A stretch of DNA of 64,000 nucleotides from Dimorphilus gyrociliatus (taxonomy: Eukaryota; Annelida; Polychaeta; Dinophilidae). The translations under genes were made by a program, and so were the position numbers. Positions 23,201-32,292 of the stretch are shown here, one piece after another. Position 1 is the stretch's first letter. Each line of letters opens with the position of its first letter. A model generated the notes under the pieces. The model was not told the origin of the DNA and did not search any database. It worked only from the letters and a program-made list of their open reading frames with translations. The stretch lies in contig CAJFCJ010000050.1 of NCBI GenBank assembly GCA_904063045.1, forward strand, positions 58,263 through 122,262, given 5' to 3'.

Positions 23201-26200
23201 ATTGTTGGAATTGTTTTGAAGCATAGGCAATGGGTTTCATTGTTTTCTTCCCATTCTCATCTACATAAACTTGTTCAAGAACTCCTCCTACAGCTACATT
23301 CGATGCATCTGTTGTTAAGTGAAAATCTTTAGCAAAATCAGGTAGTTGTAATACAGGAGGGTTAACTACTGCATCTCTCAACTTGAAAAATGATTGCTTG
23401 GCTTCCTCAGTCCATTGCAATTTATCCTTTTTCCCATGTAGTTTCATTAACATATACAGAGGTTTAGCTACTCTTGCAAAATCTTGTATAAATTTTCTGT
23501 AATAGCCACAAAACGCAACAAAGCTTAGTAGTGAATTTGCAAACACTGGTGGCTGTAAATTATATAATTTATCTGTCTTGGACTTATCTGTTTCAATCCC
23601 CTTTTCTGATACAATGTGTCCCAAGAATTGAACTTGTTCTTTCAAAAACACACATTTACTTAGTTTAATCTTAAAATTGTACTTTTGAATCTGTTGAAGA
23701 ATGGTCTCCAATGCTTCCCAATGTTGGTCCAGCGACTTGGTAAATATTATTATGTCATCAAGGTAGTTTAGGCACAAATGCTTTACATCCTTTAGCACAA
23801 ATGAATTCATTACATAACTAAAATGAGGAGGGGCATTCGTTAATCCAAAAGGCATCTTAATAAATTCAAACAAGCCAAAAGGTGTAATAAATGCTGTTTT
23901 AGACCTATCTTCTTTCTTGATGTTAATGTGGTGGTATGCACTTGTCAAATCCATTGTAGAAAAGAATTTATTTCCTCCTCCCAAATGGTCAAAAAGATCA
24001 TCTTGATTTGGCAGTGGATACTTGTTTTTAACTGTCATTTTGTTTAGTTTTCTATAATCTACACACATTCGTAGACTACCTTCCTTCTTTCTTACGAAAA
24101 CAATTGGTGAAGCCCAATTGCTCTTGCTTGGTTGAATAACTTTGCTTTTTACCAATTCAGCTATCTGTTGCTTACATTCTTCTTGTTTTTGAGGAGGCAT
24201 TCTATATGGCCTTTGTCTATATGGTGTTGAACCTGGTTCAAGAGTTATTTCCAAGGGTGGTACCTCTGGATTGCCAATATCAAATCTGTCTTCTGCAATA
24301 GTTTCTTTATATTTTGCCAGAATTTGGGTAACTTTGTTCTTCATCTCGGGATTTTCTTGTTCAATTGTTGTCTGAAGGGTATGTATTTGACTCTCATTCT
24401 TTTTCATAATAAGAGGAACTGGGTAAAACCCTTTGAAAGATAAGTGTTGTGTTCCAACAGGGTAATTCTTTTCTGTACCTGGCTGGAGTATAATCTGTCT
24501 CTTGCCAAAGTCAAGGGTAGCTCCATTTTGTTGTAGAAAGTCACACCCAATAATACATTGTTGTGTAATGATTTTGTTGATCAGAAAGCGTTGTTTAATA
24601 ATCTTTCCATTAAAATAAAGTCTGAGAATGATTTCTCCACATATCTCAATGCTATTTCCTGAAGCATCTCTAGCATTTTTCACAGTTTGTTCTGGGAAGG
24701 ATGCTTTTCCTTGAACTTGTCTTAATACCTTTTTTGAAATGAAAGATCTGTCACTACCAGAGTCTATCAAGGCATCAAACTTAAAACCAGTATTAGTTTC
24801 AAATTGTCCAATAAATGTTGAAGCATTTCGCTCAGATTGTTTGCTTTGTAACAGCTGACAAGTGGATTCGTCACTATCTGAAAAACAGAGAATATCTTGA
24901 ACTTCGTCGTTTTCTGACATGCTTTCATTGTCTAATGTTTCTAATTTTTGTAGCTTAGGTTCCTCTTTCAGTATCGTCTTTGCTGGTTGATTTTTCTTAT
25001 AATACCTGTTTGTTGTAGTTGGTGCATACTTTTGGACTTTTTGGCTTGAAAACTTTTCTTTAGTAGCATTTTTGTTGTCAGGTACATGCTTTCTATTCCA
25101 GAAATTTGGGGTTTCTGTAGAAGCATCTTTTCTGATTACCTGGGTCTTTTTGGTCTCTTTTCTTTGTTGAGTTTCCAATTTTGACACCATTGTGATCGGT
25201 TTTCTTTGAGTTAGTTTTAATGAAGTTTCTGCTTGCTTAGCAGCCTCATATAGTTCTGCCAATGTTTGACATTTAGGATGTAAGGTGTACACTAAATGTA
25301 GAATATCCTGTTGTAATCCTCTTTGTAAAACTTCCATCAGTTTTATTTCTTTCATAGTTGCAAGCAATTGTGGTTCCATTGGTCTAGGTGGAGAAAACCT
25401 CTTTATCAATTTCTTTGCTCTATTAACAAACTGAACCACACTTTCGCCATTCATTTGCTTTAAGTTAAGCAATTTCTCCTGATACTCCAAAGGATCTAGA
25501 TCAAATTCGTCATGGAGGGCTTTCCATATTTCCTCCACAGTAGGCTCTCCATCCAGAGCCAACACCAAATCCTTTGCAGGACCAGTTAAATAATCTAAAA
25601 GATTTGCTTTCACAACATCTTCTCCTATCCAACCATAAGCATAACATGCCTGATTAAAGTCTTCTTTGAATTTTGAACACTCCTTGCTTCCATCATACAA
25701 CTTGAGAATAGTTCTTTGAGGGCGGTCCCAAGCAGCCCTTAATGCTTGAATTACTGTTGTGATATCAACATTTGGGTTCTGTGCTGGGTGATGTGTTCCA
25801 TCTCCATGATCTGTTGGAATTGTGATTCGATTTCTTTTCATTTCACTCACCAATCTATCATAGTCTTCAATTAGTCTTTGTTGCCTTTCTGACATTCCTG
25901 CTGGCTGAATTGTAATTGTTGGAGTTGCTGGGGTTGAAGGGTTAGAGTCTGTAACTGCCCCAGTGGTATTTCCATTTTCTCCTTCTGCCATATTTACTTT
26001 CTCAAAACTTTTGAATAAACCAAAAGAATATCCTGTCGGCTGCGCCAAATTTGTACTGCTCTTGCTGGCAAAATCTATGCGTTTGCAAGTTATAACAATA
26101 CTGGTTCTACTCGAACCTTTAAACAAATGTTTAAATTAAAATGGTTTATTCGCAATAATAATACTTAAGCAAGTAACAATATGAGAGTTCGATAGCAGAG

Positions 26201-29200
26201 TAGATAGTTTGTAAAAGCAGGTTGCCAAATTACCAAACTGTCTTCCAATGTTGAGGAGTAGATGGATGGTTCCAGTGGAGGTTGTTTCCAGATGATTTTC
26301 CCAGGTCCTTGGGTCCAGATGGAAGCTGCATGCCAAATGAGAATAATGAGAATTTATATACTTTGAGGTTTGTCTCTGACATCCAATCATCACTTTACAG
26401 TTGCCGAAATGTGTAGTTCATATTTATCTTTAGTAACAGGATGTTACAAGGTTCAACATTTAGGAAGGTTAATTGAATTATAACTTGGCCACACCCTAGG
26501 CAAGTTAATTAAATTATAACTTGGCCAAACCTTTATTGGTAATTAAAGATGAGCCTTCAAGCTGACTAATCAGACTTATGTTTGGCCAATGTTATAGCAT
26601 TTTCTTGCGTAGGTTTTAAGATGTACATGTATATGTTGCATAAAATAATAGAGTTCAAGCATGTAAAATATAACCAAAGTTGTACAATAGACAGGTTATT
26701 CTTTTGATGTAGGTTGCAATCCCTTTAGCCTTATAGCTCTAGAGTCATCTACTTTTATTCATCCCCAGACGGAGATGGGTGCATTGTTTTACGAGTTTTG
26801 GTCATAGTGCTTGACCTTTTATACTAAAAGTTGAAGTTTCTCTGTTTTTAGACAAGTTAAAGGAAAACTTTTTCTATTCAAGTTTGCATTATGAAAATGA
26901 TAAAATTGATCGCTTCTCTTTTCTATTTACATCTAAATATGTCGTTAAAAAATATAGTTTTGTTCTCCATATTGAATTTCTATTAATTCTTACTTTGTTA
27001 AATATTAAATGCTACTCTGCACAAATTCATTTATCTATAAAATAAAATCATTAAGATTATAAGGCTTCTCTTTACAATCTTGAATTTCTTGTATTGATCA
27101 TTAATGATAGCTTTGTTACAGAAATGCTTTGTTCTAACAAAATTGATGATTGTTCACAATTTGAATTGTGCGAACAAGGTCAATGCATGTGTAATATAGA
27201 ATTTGGTCAAGAAATTTGTGATAATAGTAAGAATAAGAATATCTTTATCATAAATATTCTTTTTAAATAAAAAATCTATTGTTCAAATAGGCAACAATCT
27301 GATTTTAATAAGAATGAAAACTGGTAAATTTAATACAAGCAAAAAAATTCTTTCAATGGCATCTATTAGCCAATGTTATATGCACTGTTTAAATAATACT
27401 CAATTCAATTGTGCTGGAATATCATACATAAAACAAAATGAGGGTTATCAATGTCATCTTTTCAGTGAAATATCTTATCCATTAATTGAAAATGAAAATT
27501 CATATCTAATTATTCTAAAAGGTAAAGAAACAATAGATACTTTCTCTCTCTGTAAATTCAAATATCCATTTAACTACTTTCCTTTAAAAAATAGACAAAA
27601 CTCTAGGAGTATGTGGTGAAAATTTTAGTCTAACACCACCAATGGAACAATGTTATATAAGAATATGGATAGAAAATGGCTGTTTTGCCGAGGAATTTAA
27701 GCCTAATGATTATGAAAAATTAATGACTATTACGGAATTTATTGATTATTCGAAAGAAATGTTTAAATTGGCTGCACAGAAATTTAGTGTAAATGAAAAT
27801 TCTGAAATTTACAGACTAATCTGCTTTAAAAGAATTAGTTCCGAAAAAAATATAGCATTTAATAAGGAAGTAAATGATCATGGACAATCCTATTATCCAT
27901 TAGGAAGTCCATTGCATGCTGTTGATGGCCTATTGCACAGTGACTATTCATTAGGTGCCTGTTCAGAATTGTATGATATAATGAATCCTACAATTTCAAT
28001 AAAATTACAAGGAAAACACAGAATTAAAAAAGTTGTTTTATGGCCAACAAATGGTAAAAGTAAGACAAAAACAAAAGAATATAATTTGGTTTTTTTTCAA
28101 ATATTTTTTTTTATTTTAGTAAATCAAACAGTAAACATTTATGCAGAAAATTCAATTAATTTCTGTGCAAACAATGTCAATATGATCATTGATTTACCTA
28201 CTAAAGTCTATTGTAATAATCTAAAGATGAATAGAGCTGATGACGTCACGATTCAAGAAATATTCCTGACTTCCCTCTATCTTTGTGAAGTAGAAATTTA
28301 TCCAGGTATTTATTTTCAAAATCTAATTTTTTTCTATATTTTGCTGAGTTTTACAACAACCAATTTATATTTTTCCTTCTCTTTCAGAAAATGTAGCTTA
28401 TTTAAAACCAGTTTTCGCCAAAATCGCAAATGAACATTTATCTAAATTAACTGATGGACATGAAAGCGATTTTGCAACAATGAATCTTGGGATTGATTAT
28501 TGGGTTACAATTAACCTTTTGGCTTACTATAATGTTTTTATTGTAGATTTGAAACCTTCGTTAACTTCTGAGGGAACCAATCAAAATATTTTGATTGAAT
28601 TAGCCAATGAAAATCCAGCTCTAGTTAAAAATTCTGCAAATTTCAATTATTGTGGCGAAAAGACTTATTTAATTCAGATGCATCATTATTATTCAATTGT
28701 CTGTAATAAAGGGGGTGTCAAAGGTCAATTTGTTGTTTTTCGAAGTAATTTCAATCCTTTTCAAAAAGTTGAAATTATTGAAATTGAAGTAATTGGAAGA
28801 TATTTAAGAAATTCGGATAAAGAGAATGTTAATATCTTTTTAAATAAACCATCCTGGTCAATTTCCCATCATAATAAACAAACTGCTGCTTGTAAATTAA
28901 CAAATGGTATTTTTCATGATATTTTTCAAACAAAGAAAGAGAGATATCCTTGGGCAAGAGTGGATTTGCTTGGAAATTATAGAATTTTTAAAATGGCTAT
29001 TATGAGTAGAAGAAGTACATAGTATATATGTTAATTTTAGATCAAATAACCTATTTACTTGTATCACTTTTAGATGCAAATAGAGCCAGATCTATAAGAG
29101 GAATATTATCAAACTATACAGAATTTATTATAAAAGATCAATACAATTCTTCTCAATTATGCTTTAATAATGACAATGATTTTGAAAGTGGCGAATACAG

Positions 29201-31790
29201 AATTTGGACTTGTCAACAGCCATTTCCGGTTGGTAGATTTGCAACAATTTATCTTCACGTGGAAGAGAAAGAATATTTTAGTGCTTATGAAATTGAAGCT
29301 TTTGGTCAACAAATAATCAATGATAATTTTACATTAATACCATTAGTTAAGAGTGACAGAACTGTCAATAAACAAGGTTTTATTGCTAAATTGGAAAGTG
29401 AGCAATTACCTTTGAAAGCTATTGATGGTTTAGCGCTGAACGATAAAACAGAAAATGGTTTTTTCTCATGTACTGGAATTAGTATGAATGATGACTATGA
29501 GGGAAGAATTACCATTTATATGGATAGTCTTCATACTGTGGACCAAGTTACTCTTCTTCTTCCAATCAATTCAATGACTTGTAATATATTTTTTGTCGAA
29601 TATTTGGAGATTTCATCACAGTTCATCCAATAAAATTCCCTTGTTCATGAAACTTTTGGGCATGTGTTGTCCTTAATTTGTTGACTCATGATCACTTTTC
29701 TTGGTCAATCTAGATGAAATCTTCAACAAGCCAACTATATTACTATTTTTAAAAGATTTAATAAGAATAATTTGTTTATTTCTAGATATTTCAAACATTT
29801 ATCGTGATGCTGCTATTCAAGTTGCAGTTGAAATATTGGATATATACTTACAAAGGCAAATTTGCTCTTTAAAAAACAAAGCAACACTTGAATATTTATT
29901 CTATAATTGTCAATTTATTGGAGATAGAATATCATTTCGTATAATTAATGGGACAAGAAAAGTATTGAAAATTTGTGAAGTATATGTTTTTGGGGAACAA
30001 CAGAAGTCGCCCAGGGCAGAAGTCGCCCAGGACAGAAGTCGCCCAGAAATTGATAGAAGTCGCCCAGAGCTGTGACAGAAGTCGCCCAGAACTGTGATAG
30101 AAGTCGCCCAGGACTATGACAGAAGTCGCCTAGAACTGTAGAAGACATAATGTGTTTGTTCTTTGTTTCTATTGATTTCTGACAATTGAAATATATAATA
30201 AGTATTAATAAATATAGAATGCATCATTTAATAATAACTAAATAGTGAATGAATTAAATAATAAAATACTGGCATTCTGTTGAAGGTTTCACATAAATAT
30301 CATTTATTTGCTTAAACTTGTGCACAAACTTGAGGTTCTATTTGGATCAGTACAGCAGAAAATTCCCACAATCACAATACAAAGTACAGTATTGAGTTTT
30401 AAACTAAAAATCTTATGCATTTCATTTAATTTATTAAATTTGTTTCTACATTCAAAGCAGAATTTTGCCATGTTCATCAATTTCTTTCAAATACCTCTTA
30501 TGTCAAAGATCATGAGAATTAAAAAAAAATTGTAAGATATATACATGATTTTAAAGAGACTAATATTTTTATCAAAACAATTGTTACTTTTGAAGGATTA
30601 CAATGCAGAAAATCACTTAATTCGAATAGCTAACAATTCAATTTTCACAACAAATCAAGTGGTAAAACATTACTCTACAAAAAAAACTGGTAAAACAATT
30701 TCTTTCATTATCACTCAGAGATTACAAATAATAAATACAAACTACTTCATAAATTATTTTCATATATTTTGCATTTTATTAAGCATACTGTAAACTTCTA
30801 GTACACTTCTGGGCGACTTCTGTCATAGTCCTGGGTGACTTCTATCACACTTCTGGGCGACTTCTGTCACAGCTCTGGGCGACTTCTATCAATGTCTGGG
30901 CGACTTCTGTCCTGGGCGACTTCTGCCCTGGGCGACTTCTGTCGTATTCATGTTTTTGGTAGAAAGGAATCTTCTAATTTGAGTAGTTTGTATACTATTT
31001 TTGAAAATTCAAAATATACAAAAAATAAGGAAATAACAAACATTTCCCTGCATTTTTTAACAGGTTTTGGTGTTTTATCACATGCGAAAATTAGACTTTC
31101 AGCATATAATTCAAATATATTTCTAGATTCGTATTGTAACCATCCCAAATATACTCAAACATATTATGTTCAATTACCAGTTTATCATAGATTTCATGCT
31201 GTAGGATTTTATTTAGTAAAATCAGCAAATTTTTTAGATGGATTACAAATTCATGGTGTAAATTATAATACAGAAATTCATTGTACAAGTATTTCAACTA
31301 TACTAAGATTCAGCTCTGAAACCTCTTTTACATTTTCATGCACAAAAGAAATAGTTGCAAAATACTTGAAAATTTCCTCTGTAACTGAGATATTTGGGGC
31401 TTGCAATTATTACGTAATTAGTAAAGAAATAGTCACCAGTTTGTCAGGTTAGCATAAACAAAAATAGCAAATTTTGAATAAAATATTTTGAATTTGTTTT
31501 TTGATTTTCAAGTACAAAATGTATTGAAATTTGAAAATAAACTTATTTCACCGACAAATATTTATGCGACAAAAGATAATGTAAATATAAAGGAATGCTT
31601 GAAATCTTGTTTGAAAGATGAAGAATGCGAAAGTCTATCTTATTCTGATGAAAGAAAACAATGTAAATTTGGCATATTTCCAATTTTACCAAATTTCGAA
31701 AATTATTTAACACTCATAGACTCAAACAAATTCATCAATCTTTATAAGAGAAATATGAATATTTCAAAACTTTGTAAATATATATTTTAA
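17170..31790 (+). CDS. Secreted PAN / fucolectin-like multi-domain protein, split by two transposons
   Basis: The reading frame can be followed through GT-AG introns, nearly all phase 1: exon 1 17170-17233 (signal peptide), 27122-27226 (short cysteine-rich), 27291-27521 (PAN/apple), 27595-28053, 28120-28305, 28388-29014, 29074 to about 29600, 29786-31447 and 31513-31790 (second PAN, then stop). The middle exons hold repeated fucolectin/discoidin-type modules: each has an AVDG or KLTNG-type start, a cysteine, an aromatic W-VDL or I-I-L strand, and ends near CEVEIYP or CEVYVFG. No membrane segment is visible, so it is probably secreted and binds glycans or matrix. Intron 1 carries a 9.3 kb LTR element and the 29786 exon carries a 956-bp fold-back element, so this allele is probably disrupted. 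The junction between 29600 and 29786 is not resolved. Confidence 0.65.
17371..18005 (-). repeat. 3' LTR of the Ty3/gypsy-like element
   Basis: 635 bp, TG...CA ended, one mismatch to the copy at 26052-26686. An 85-codon ORF inside it exists in both LTRs but overlaps the usual U3/R signals and has no recognisable motif. Confidence 0.95.
18006..18020 (-). other. Polypurine tract
   Basis: On the element's coding strand aaagaagggggaagt directly abuts the 3' LTR, the normal position for priming plus-strand DNA synthesis. Confidence 0.85.
18037..20676 (-). CDS. env: Envelope-like glycoprotein (ORF3) of the LTR element
   Basis: 879-codon frame; no ATG at its first position, because the frame is broken from the preceding ORF near 20690. 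About 70 acidic residues precede a hydrophobic segment (LWLPLVMTVMVICGC) that can act as signal peptide; a methionine two residues earlier is a plausible start. The ectodomain of ~700 residues has many cysteines, N-glycosylation sequons and a basic stretch (KRIKKK) near the middle that could be a processing site. A single strong membrane segment (residues ~805-829) precedes a ~50-residue charged tail. This is a class I-like layout, but I recognise no specific virus family from the sequence. It would give an errantivirus-like capacity for cell-to-cell transfer; function is inferred from layout only. Confidence 0.75.
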   Translation of the reverse strand: MVDSSQDEKENTSDTDNESVIFLDETKIISEQLDSQQEVEPQYIELEDGITIRVEQQHKIFNHSTIANTGRANMKQMLWLPLVMTVMVICGCIHSITVPKPSYQGAHVTSANITLTFKPPLYFCSNQLPSQAFDLADEPTCNIESQETKTITADIYELNLEEIETRAVKCQVYLRTNFYTYYFFGAKKRRIVNSVIKVTHDQCRQMVKDKRSFQGKPLMVKRNTWIHQDQFPAAYTWPTTTKVLEYTTIIQFGKAYWQPPNMKITTNLDYLEDCLPGQSYCETEEAIIVFRNLKNNYTLGQQSPWIKISNRISCIKFAGHYSCPGYSILDIPYQDKFIDGIGGPGTKVLVPLEEQSLIQETSKEHLYNLLQYQKIGKNEEKRLLNYPNKVKEQIILYKRNNPLPSLNQWYRETNTKYKLMRNKGTLKEVVIYHLQQPISPSYWELDNYYIQEMLQAVNWTRATRQSVTISKYVYSEKRIKKKVLPTLGIWYKGPPAREFKITYEGIYFTLHMRMAKKQMKKEAKLKHKISKNPYHKFPLEMREAAQTSTLLHGIDSNFKNLKKFTQQLSSLLCNQFVQRSRMMALLANLDPQLTTVLTNELGMHSSQMGELAIIKQCSPIASTEVVCDLSMIKKNNKCSQFLLVTMNNLLFQVEPVTHVLQQVNPEEITYNECKSNKLFYKTTHNPLNPIRNQPMKDKTYVYYSERGCRFHTVSAKSMQLHIHNHLSEPKIEIARLADLLHHGVKKDIAYQHSKIKQVISSLEQKQARYDNMVTVAEKNGIVPNLSGIKQFFHSWYYKPGKTLYVIIRNICLSIVVSMVCIIIFNYIIGRRKQREEIATPSESTDNSPENPKLMKQSCSFSQHQTNEEEQPPVILIKSR
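20650..20815 (-). repeat. 51-bp tandem repeat at the ORF2/ORF3 boundary
   Basis: Two full 51-bp units (from 20701 and 20752) plus a partial third encode repeated acidic DNESI-IE-EIIDITHS segments. The third copy lacks one base relative to the other two, and that is where the frame changes between the integrase ORF and the env ORF. Confidence 0.8.
20676..22985 (-). CDS. pol (integrase part): Integrase ORF (ORF2) with a second protease-like domain
   Basis: The N-terminal ~100 residues are the linker after RNase H. The zinc-binding H-H-C-C follows (HKNKIHNHHG ... CTLCEQ). The catalytic core has MDIMG, LTDQGRNF and NGLVERRNREVR, giving the D,D,E triad, then a chromo-like GPYRITKVNHQKW. Downstream, residues ~430-560 (about 21450-21110) form a retropepsin-like domain: ALCDTGALRSFI with the D-T-G-A active loop, and IILGCDFLQTVGANL as the second signature. 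A long acidic Ser/Asp/Glu tail ends the ORF. Integrase inserts the element's DNA; the role of the extra protease-like domain is unknown. The frame is open from about 22985, where it is offset from the RNase H frame. Confidence 0.88.
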   Translation of the reverse strand, partial: TKNRADALTRLEEYTPPRKVFFEELIHGRIKENSPSISVKMEQYEHTPDLSFVSTSDNSEEKIDLSSVDLQSEQEKDVNLKSIKEYLTLDGQLPIPYFGTFTPFIMEMFVHKEMIWIILEERNILVLPDHLMLTLLPKFHKNKIHNHHGPRMTLQIITKTFWHPKLKIMIENSIKDCTLCEQMNGRSRVYPLVETFHPASPMELVAMDIMGPLPMVKSYRFILVIVDHFSRYTVLYALKQQTSKEIANLLFNRFFPIFGIPKQMLTDQGRNFVGKAFKEFMKVLGIEKIQTTAYRSQSNGLVERRNREVRKEINKLVVEENQHNWVANLPLIQAFLNQSPVGSTRLPPQELLFGTSTRTLIDVTMHTTSPETNVLFVFNHQQQLVQLRATAFCKSIMAKEQYRERKNRNLNLPKYFEVDDEVFLRNDAARIAITKIPSLKWLGPYRITKVNHQKWIYEIQMDDNTCKLVHGSRLRLANESNKLETRKEATTIFHLVEKEITHLQYLSQVEGRNDFQFRLKNQKGQEVIALCDTGALRSFITEKEIKLMDVTIMDKETIGLPIITSADGKALKQKGSVKLNIQFAGESMKQEFIVMENLDIAIILGCDFLQTVGANLNFEAKQCSLKFDRRKGNLAERIRQPQLNKVTIAMMGQHDSSSESSDSDDSEMEVTNSDTGYDTSNTFKTDSNYSLNEPSSSSESDDTETNNELDKNTDSEANIISDREDEISSSDNESITIESEIIDITHSDNESIIIEGEIIDITHSIMSPS
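22961..23230 (-). CDS. pol (RNase H part): RNase H segment in a shifted frame
   Basis: Encodes AAYQKEAFGIYWVVKKFLHYL, then FFLYTDCQSPV with a catalytic Asp, and TINYVTGQK. The start of the RNase H fold (TTDASNVAVGGVL) is at the end of the gag-pol ORF in another frame, so the domain is split by a frame break between 23199 and 23230 and left again at an A-run near 22975. No slippery heptamer is obvious. Confidence 0.85.
   Translation of the reverse strand: MPMLQNNSNNNQMKYAAYQKEAFGIYWVVKKFLHYLQDKAFFLYTDCQSPVQTFKQNKLNVSTAKWVMALMDLKFTINYVTGQKIEQML
23199..25991 (-). CDS. gag-pol: Gag-protease-reverse transcriptase ORF
   Basis: ATG at 25991 (MAEGENGN) is the likely Gag start; the frame is open further upstream into the LTR, but that part is leader. 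Gag matches the retrotransposon gag fold (LKLYDGS, YLTGPAKDLV, FDLDPLEYQEKLLNLKQ); I see no CCHC zinc knuckle. The protease has ALIDSGSDRSFIS near 24760 and IIGCDFLQQNGATL near 24520. RT shows YRMPPQKQEECKQQ, STMDLTSAYHHI and the catalytic YLDD near 23760, plus the LGHIVS thumb motif. It ends at the first part of RNase H. Gag and Pol lie in one frame with no programmed shift between them. Confidence 0.93.
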   Translation of the reverse strand: MAEGENGNTTGAVTDSNPSTPATPTITIQPAGMSERQQRLIEDYDRLVSEMKRNRITIPTDHGDGTHHPAQNPNVDITTVIQALRAAWDRPQRTILKLYDGSKECSKFKEDFNQACYAYGWIGEDVVKANLLDYLTGPAKDLVLALDGEPTVEEIWKALHDEFDLDPLEYQEKLLNLKQMNGESVVQFVNRAKKLIKRFSPPRPMEPQLLATMKEIKLMEVLQRGLQQDILHLVYTLHPKCQTLAELYEAAKQAETSLKLTQRKPITMVSKLETQQRKETKKTQVIRKDASTETPNFWNRKHVPDNKNATKEKFSSQKVQKYAPTTTNRYYKKNQPAKTILKEEPKLQKLETLDNESMSENDEVQDILCFSDSDESTCQLLQSKQSERNASTFIGQFETNTGFKFDALIDSGSDRSFISKKVLRQVQGKASFPEQTVKNARDASGNSIEICGEIILRLYFNGKIIKQRFLINKIITQQCIIGCDFLQQNGATLDFGKRQIILQPGTEKNYPVGTQHLSFKGFYPVPLIMKKNESQIHTLQTTIEQENPEMKNKVTQILAKYKETIAEDRFDIGNPEVPPLEITLEPGSTPYRQRPYRMPPQKQEECKQQIAELVKSKVIQPSKSNWASPIVFVRKKEGSLRMCVDYRKLNKMTVKNKYPLPNQDDLFDHLGGGNKFFSTMDLTSAYHHINIKKEDRSKTAFITPFGLFEFIKMPFGLTNAPPHFSYVMNSFVLKDVKHLCLNYLDDIIIFTKSLDQHWEALETILQQIQKYNFKIKLSKCVFLKEQVQFLGHIVSEKGIETDKSKTDKLYNLQPPVFANSLLSFVAFCGYYRKFIQDFARVAKPLYMLMKLHGKKDKLQWTEEAKQSFFKLRDAVVNPPVLQLPDFAKDFHLTTDASNVAVGGVLEQVYVDENGKKTMKPIAYASKQFQQ
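26030..26047 (-). other. tRNA primer-binding site
   Basis: Three bases after the 5' LTR the element strand reads tggcgcagccgacaggat, starting with TGG as primer sites do. It would pair with a tRNA 3' end; the complementary string resembles serine tRNAs, but I could not check this against tRNA genes. Confidence 0.7.
26052..26686 (-). repeat. 5' LTR of the Ty3/gypsy-like element
   Basis: 635 bp, one base different from the other LTR. It is followed (in element sense) by the primer-binding site and Gag. Confidence 0.95.
27122..27521 (+). CDS. Exons 2-3: cysteine-rich segment and first PAN/apple domain
   Basis: 27122-27226 encodes six closely spaced cysteines (C-NKIDDC, ELCEQGQCMC, EIC), EGF-like but short. 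After a 64-bp intron, 27291-27521 encodes a PAN/apple module: ISQCYMHCLN, FNCAGISYI, and YQCHLFSEI. The donor at 27522 (gtaaag) keeps phase 1. PAN domains bind proteins or carbohydrates. Confidence 0.65.
27595..29014 (+). CDS. Exons 4-6: fucolectin/discoidin-like modules
   Basis: Exon 4 (27595-28053) carries HAVDGLLHSDYSLGACSEL and a KVVLWPTN strand. Exon 5 (28120-28305) completes a module ending LCEVEIYP. Exon 6 (28388-29014) adds LSKLTDGHESDFATMNL and then a second start, SWSISHHNKQTAACKLTNG, with YPWARVDLLGNYRIFK. Introns are 66-82 bp with gt...ag ends in phase 1. Reading straight through 28053-28120 is also open, so that intron is inferred from module shape. Confidence 0.6.
29074..31447 (+). 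CDS. Exons 7-8: further fucolectin-like modules, interrupted by a fold-back element
   Basis: Exon 7 has SSQLCFNNDNDFESGEYRIW, FATIYLHV and AYEIEAFG, then a new module with LKAIDGLALNDKTENGFFSC. Exon 8 begins near 29786 (DISNIYRDAAIQ), reaches CEVYVFG at 29993, is interrupted by 29994-30949 and resumes at 30960 in the same frame, ending at a gttagc donor at 31448. Without the insertion the frame is continuous. Confidence 0.6.
29994..30949. mobile_element. Fold-back element with 7+7 inverted CAGAAGTCGCCCAG units
   Basis: The left arm (29994-30145) has seven units of cagaagtcgcccag separated by short spacers; the right arm (30810-30945) has seven units in inverse orientation, so the arms can form a hairpin. 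Flanks share atgtttttgg (29984-29993 and 30950-30959), a 9-10 bp target duplication like that of MULEs. The ~650-bp centre is AT-rich and non-coding. It interrupts a coding exon of the PAN/fucolectin-like gene. Confidence 0.88.
31513..31790 (+). CDS. Last exon: second PAN/apple domain and stop
   Basis: Reads NIKECLKSCLKDEECESLSY, then KQCKFGIFP, a PAN core with the usual C-xx-C and C-SY spacing, and terminates at TAA 31788-31790. It joins the previous exon in phase 1. Confidence 0.65.
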
Positions 31791-31799
31791 ATTCAAACA

Positions 31800-32290
31800 A
31801 TAACATTCTTGAAAATCTTCTTCATTCAGTTCAATAAATTAAAAAATATCAGTTGATATATATTCAATGAGTTCTTTGTTTCGTTAAATTGATTATCGCT
31901 TTTGTGGTTTACTTTGTTTCGTTTATCAACTTTTCTTGGTCTGGAGTATGCTAAAGAAATCAACATTGCTCATTGGCATTGCAAATCAATCAAGAGAAGA
32001 AGAGTGCAATGTTATCCATAGATTTCTTGAAGAAAAACTGTTACCAAAATTAGATGTTTTAGGATTTAGATGTTTAGAAATAGGGCTACAATAAAAGCAA
32101 TTTAAGTTAAATGAAAAAGAATAGGGGTTGGGAGAAAATATTATTATATTATACAATAAAGTCATTTTAGCTGGGTTAATAAGCTTATATATTCATCAAA
32201 TTGTAATATTCAAGTTAAGTTGTAAGTTACAATATTTAGCTTGAAAATATGTTGCTGCACCTTGTACAGGCACCACCCTACACAAAAGTA
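31800..32290. other. Spacer without recognised gene
   Basis: A short string ggggttgggagaaaata near 32126 resembles one MULE-like terminus (also inverted near 36965). Nothing else recognised. Confidence 0.4.
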
Positions 32291-32292
32291 GG

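Larger units (their letters stand above)
17371..26686 (-). mobile_element. Env-bearing Ty3/gypsy-like LTR retroelement, 9316 bp
   Basis: Two 635-bp LTRs (TGTACTGC...GTTGTACA) flank coding DNA on the minus strand in the order gag-protease-RT, RNase H, integrase plus a second protease-like region, env. The target duplication is ATAG (17367-17370 and 26687-26690). The LTRs differ at one base (17461 C, 26142 T), so insertion is recent. The coding frame breaks at three places (about 23200-23230, 22975 and 20690). It sits in intron 1 of the PAN/fucolectin-like gene, in antisense orientation. A deleted relative lies at 50880-51615. Confidence 0.93.

Noticed and set aside
30000-30145. Regularly spaced repeats resembling a CRISPR array
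   Set aside because: Units are short with tiny, variable spacers, are mirrored inverted at 30810-30945 and lie in an animal genome; this is a fold-back transposon arm.
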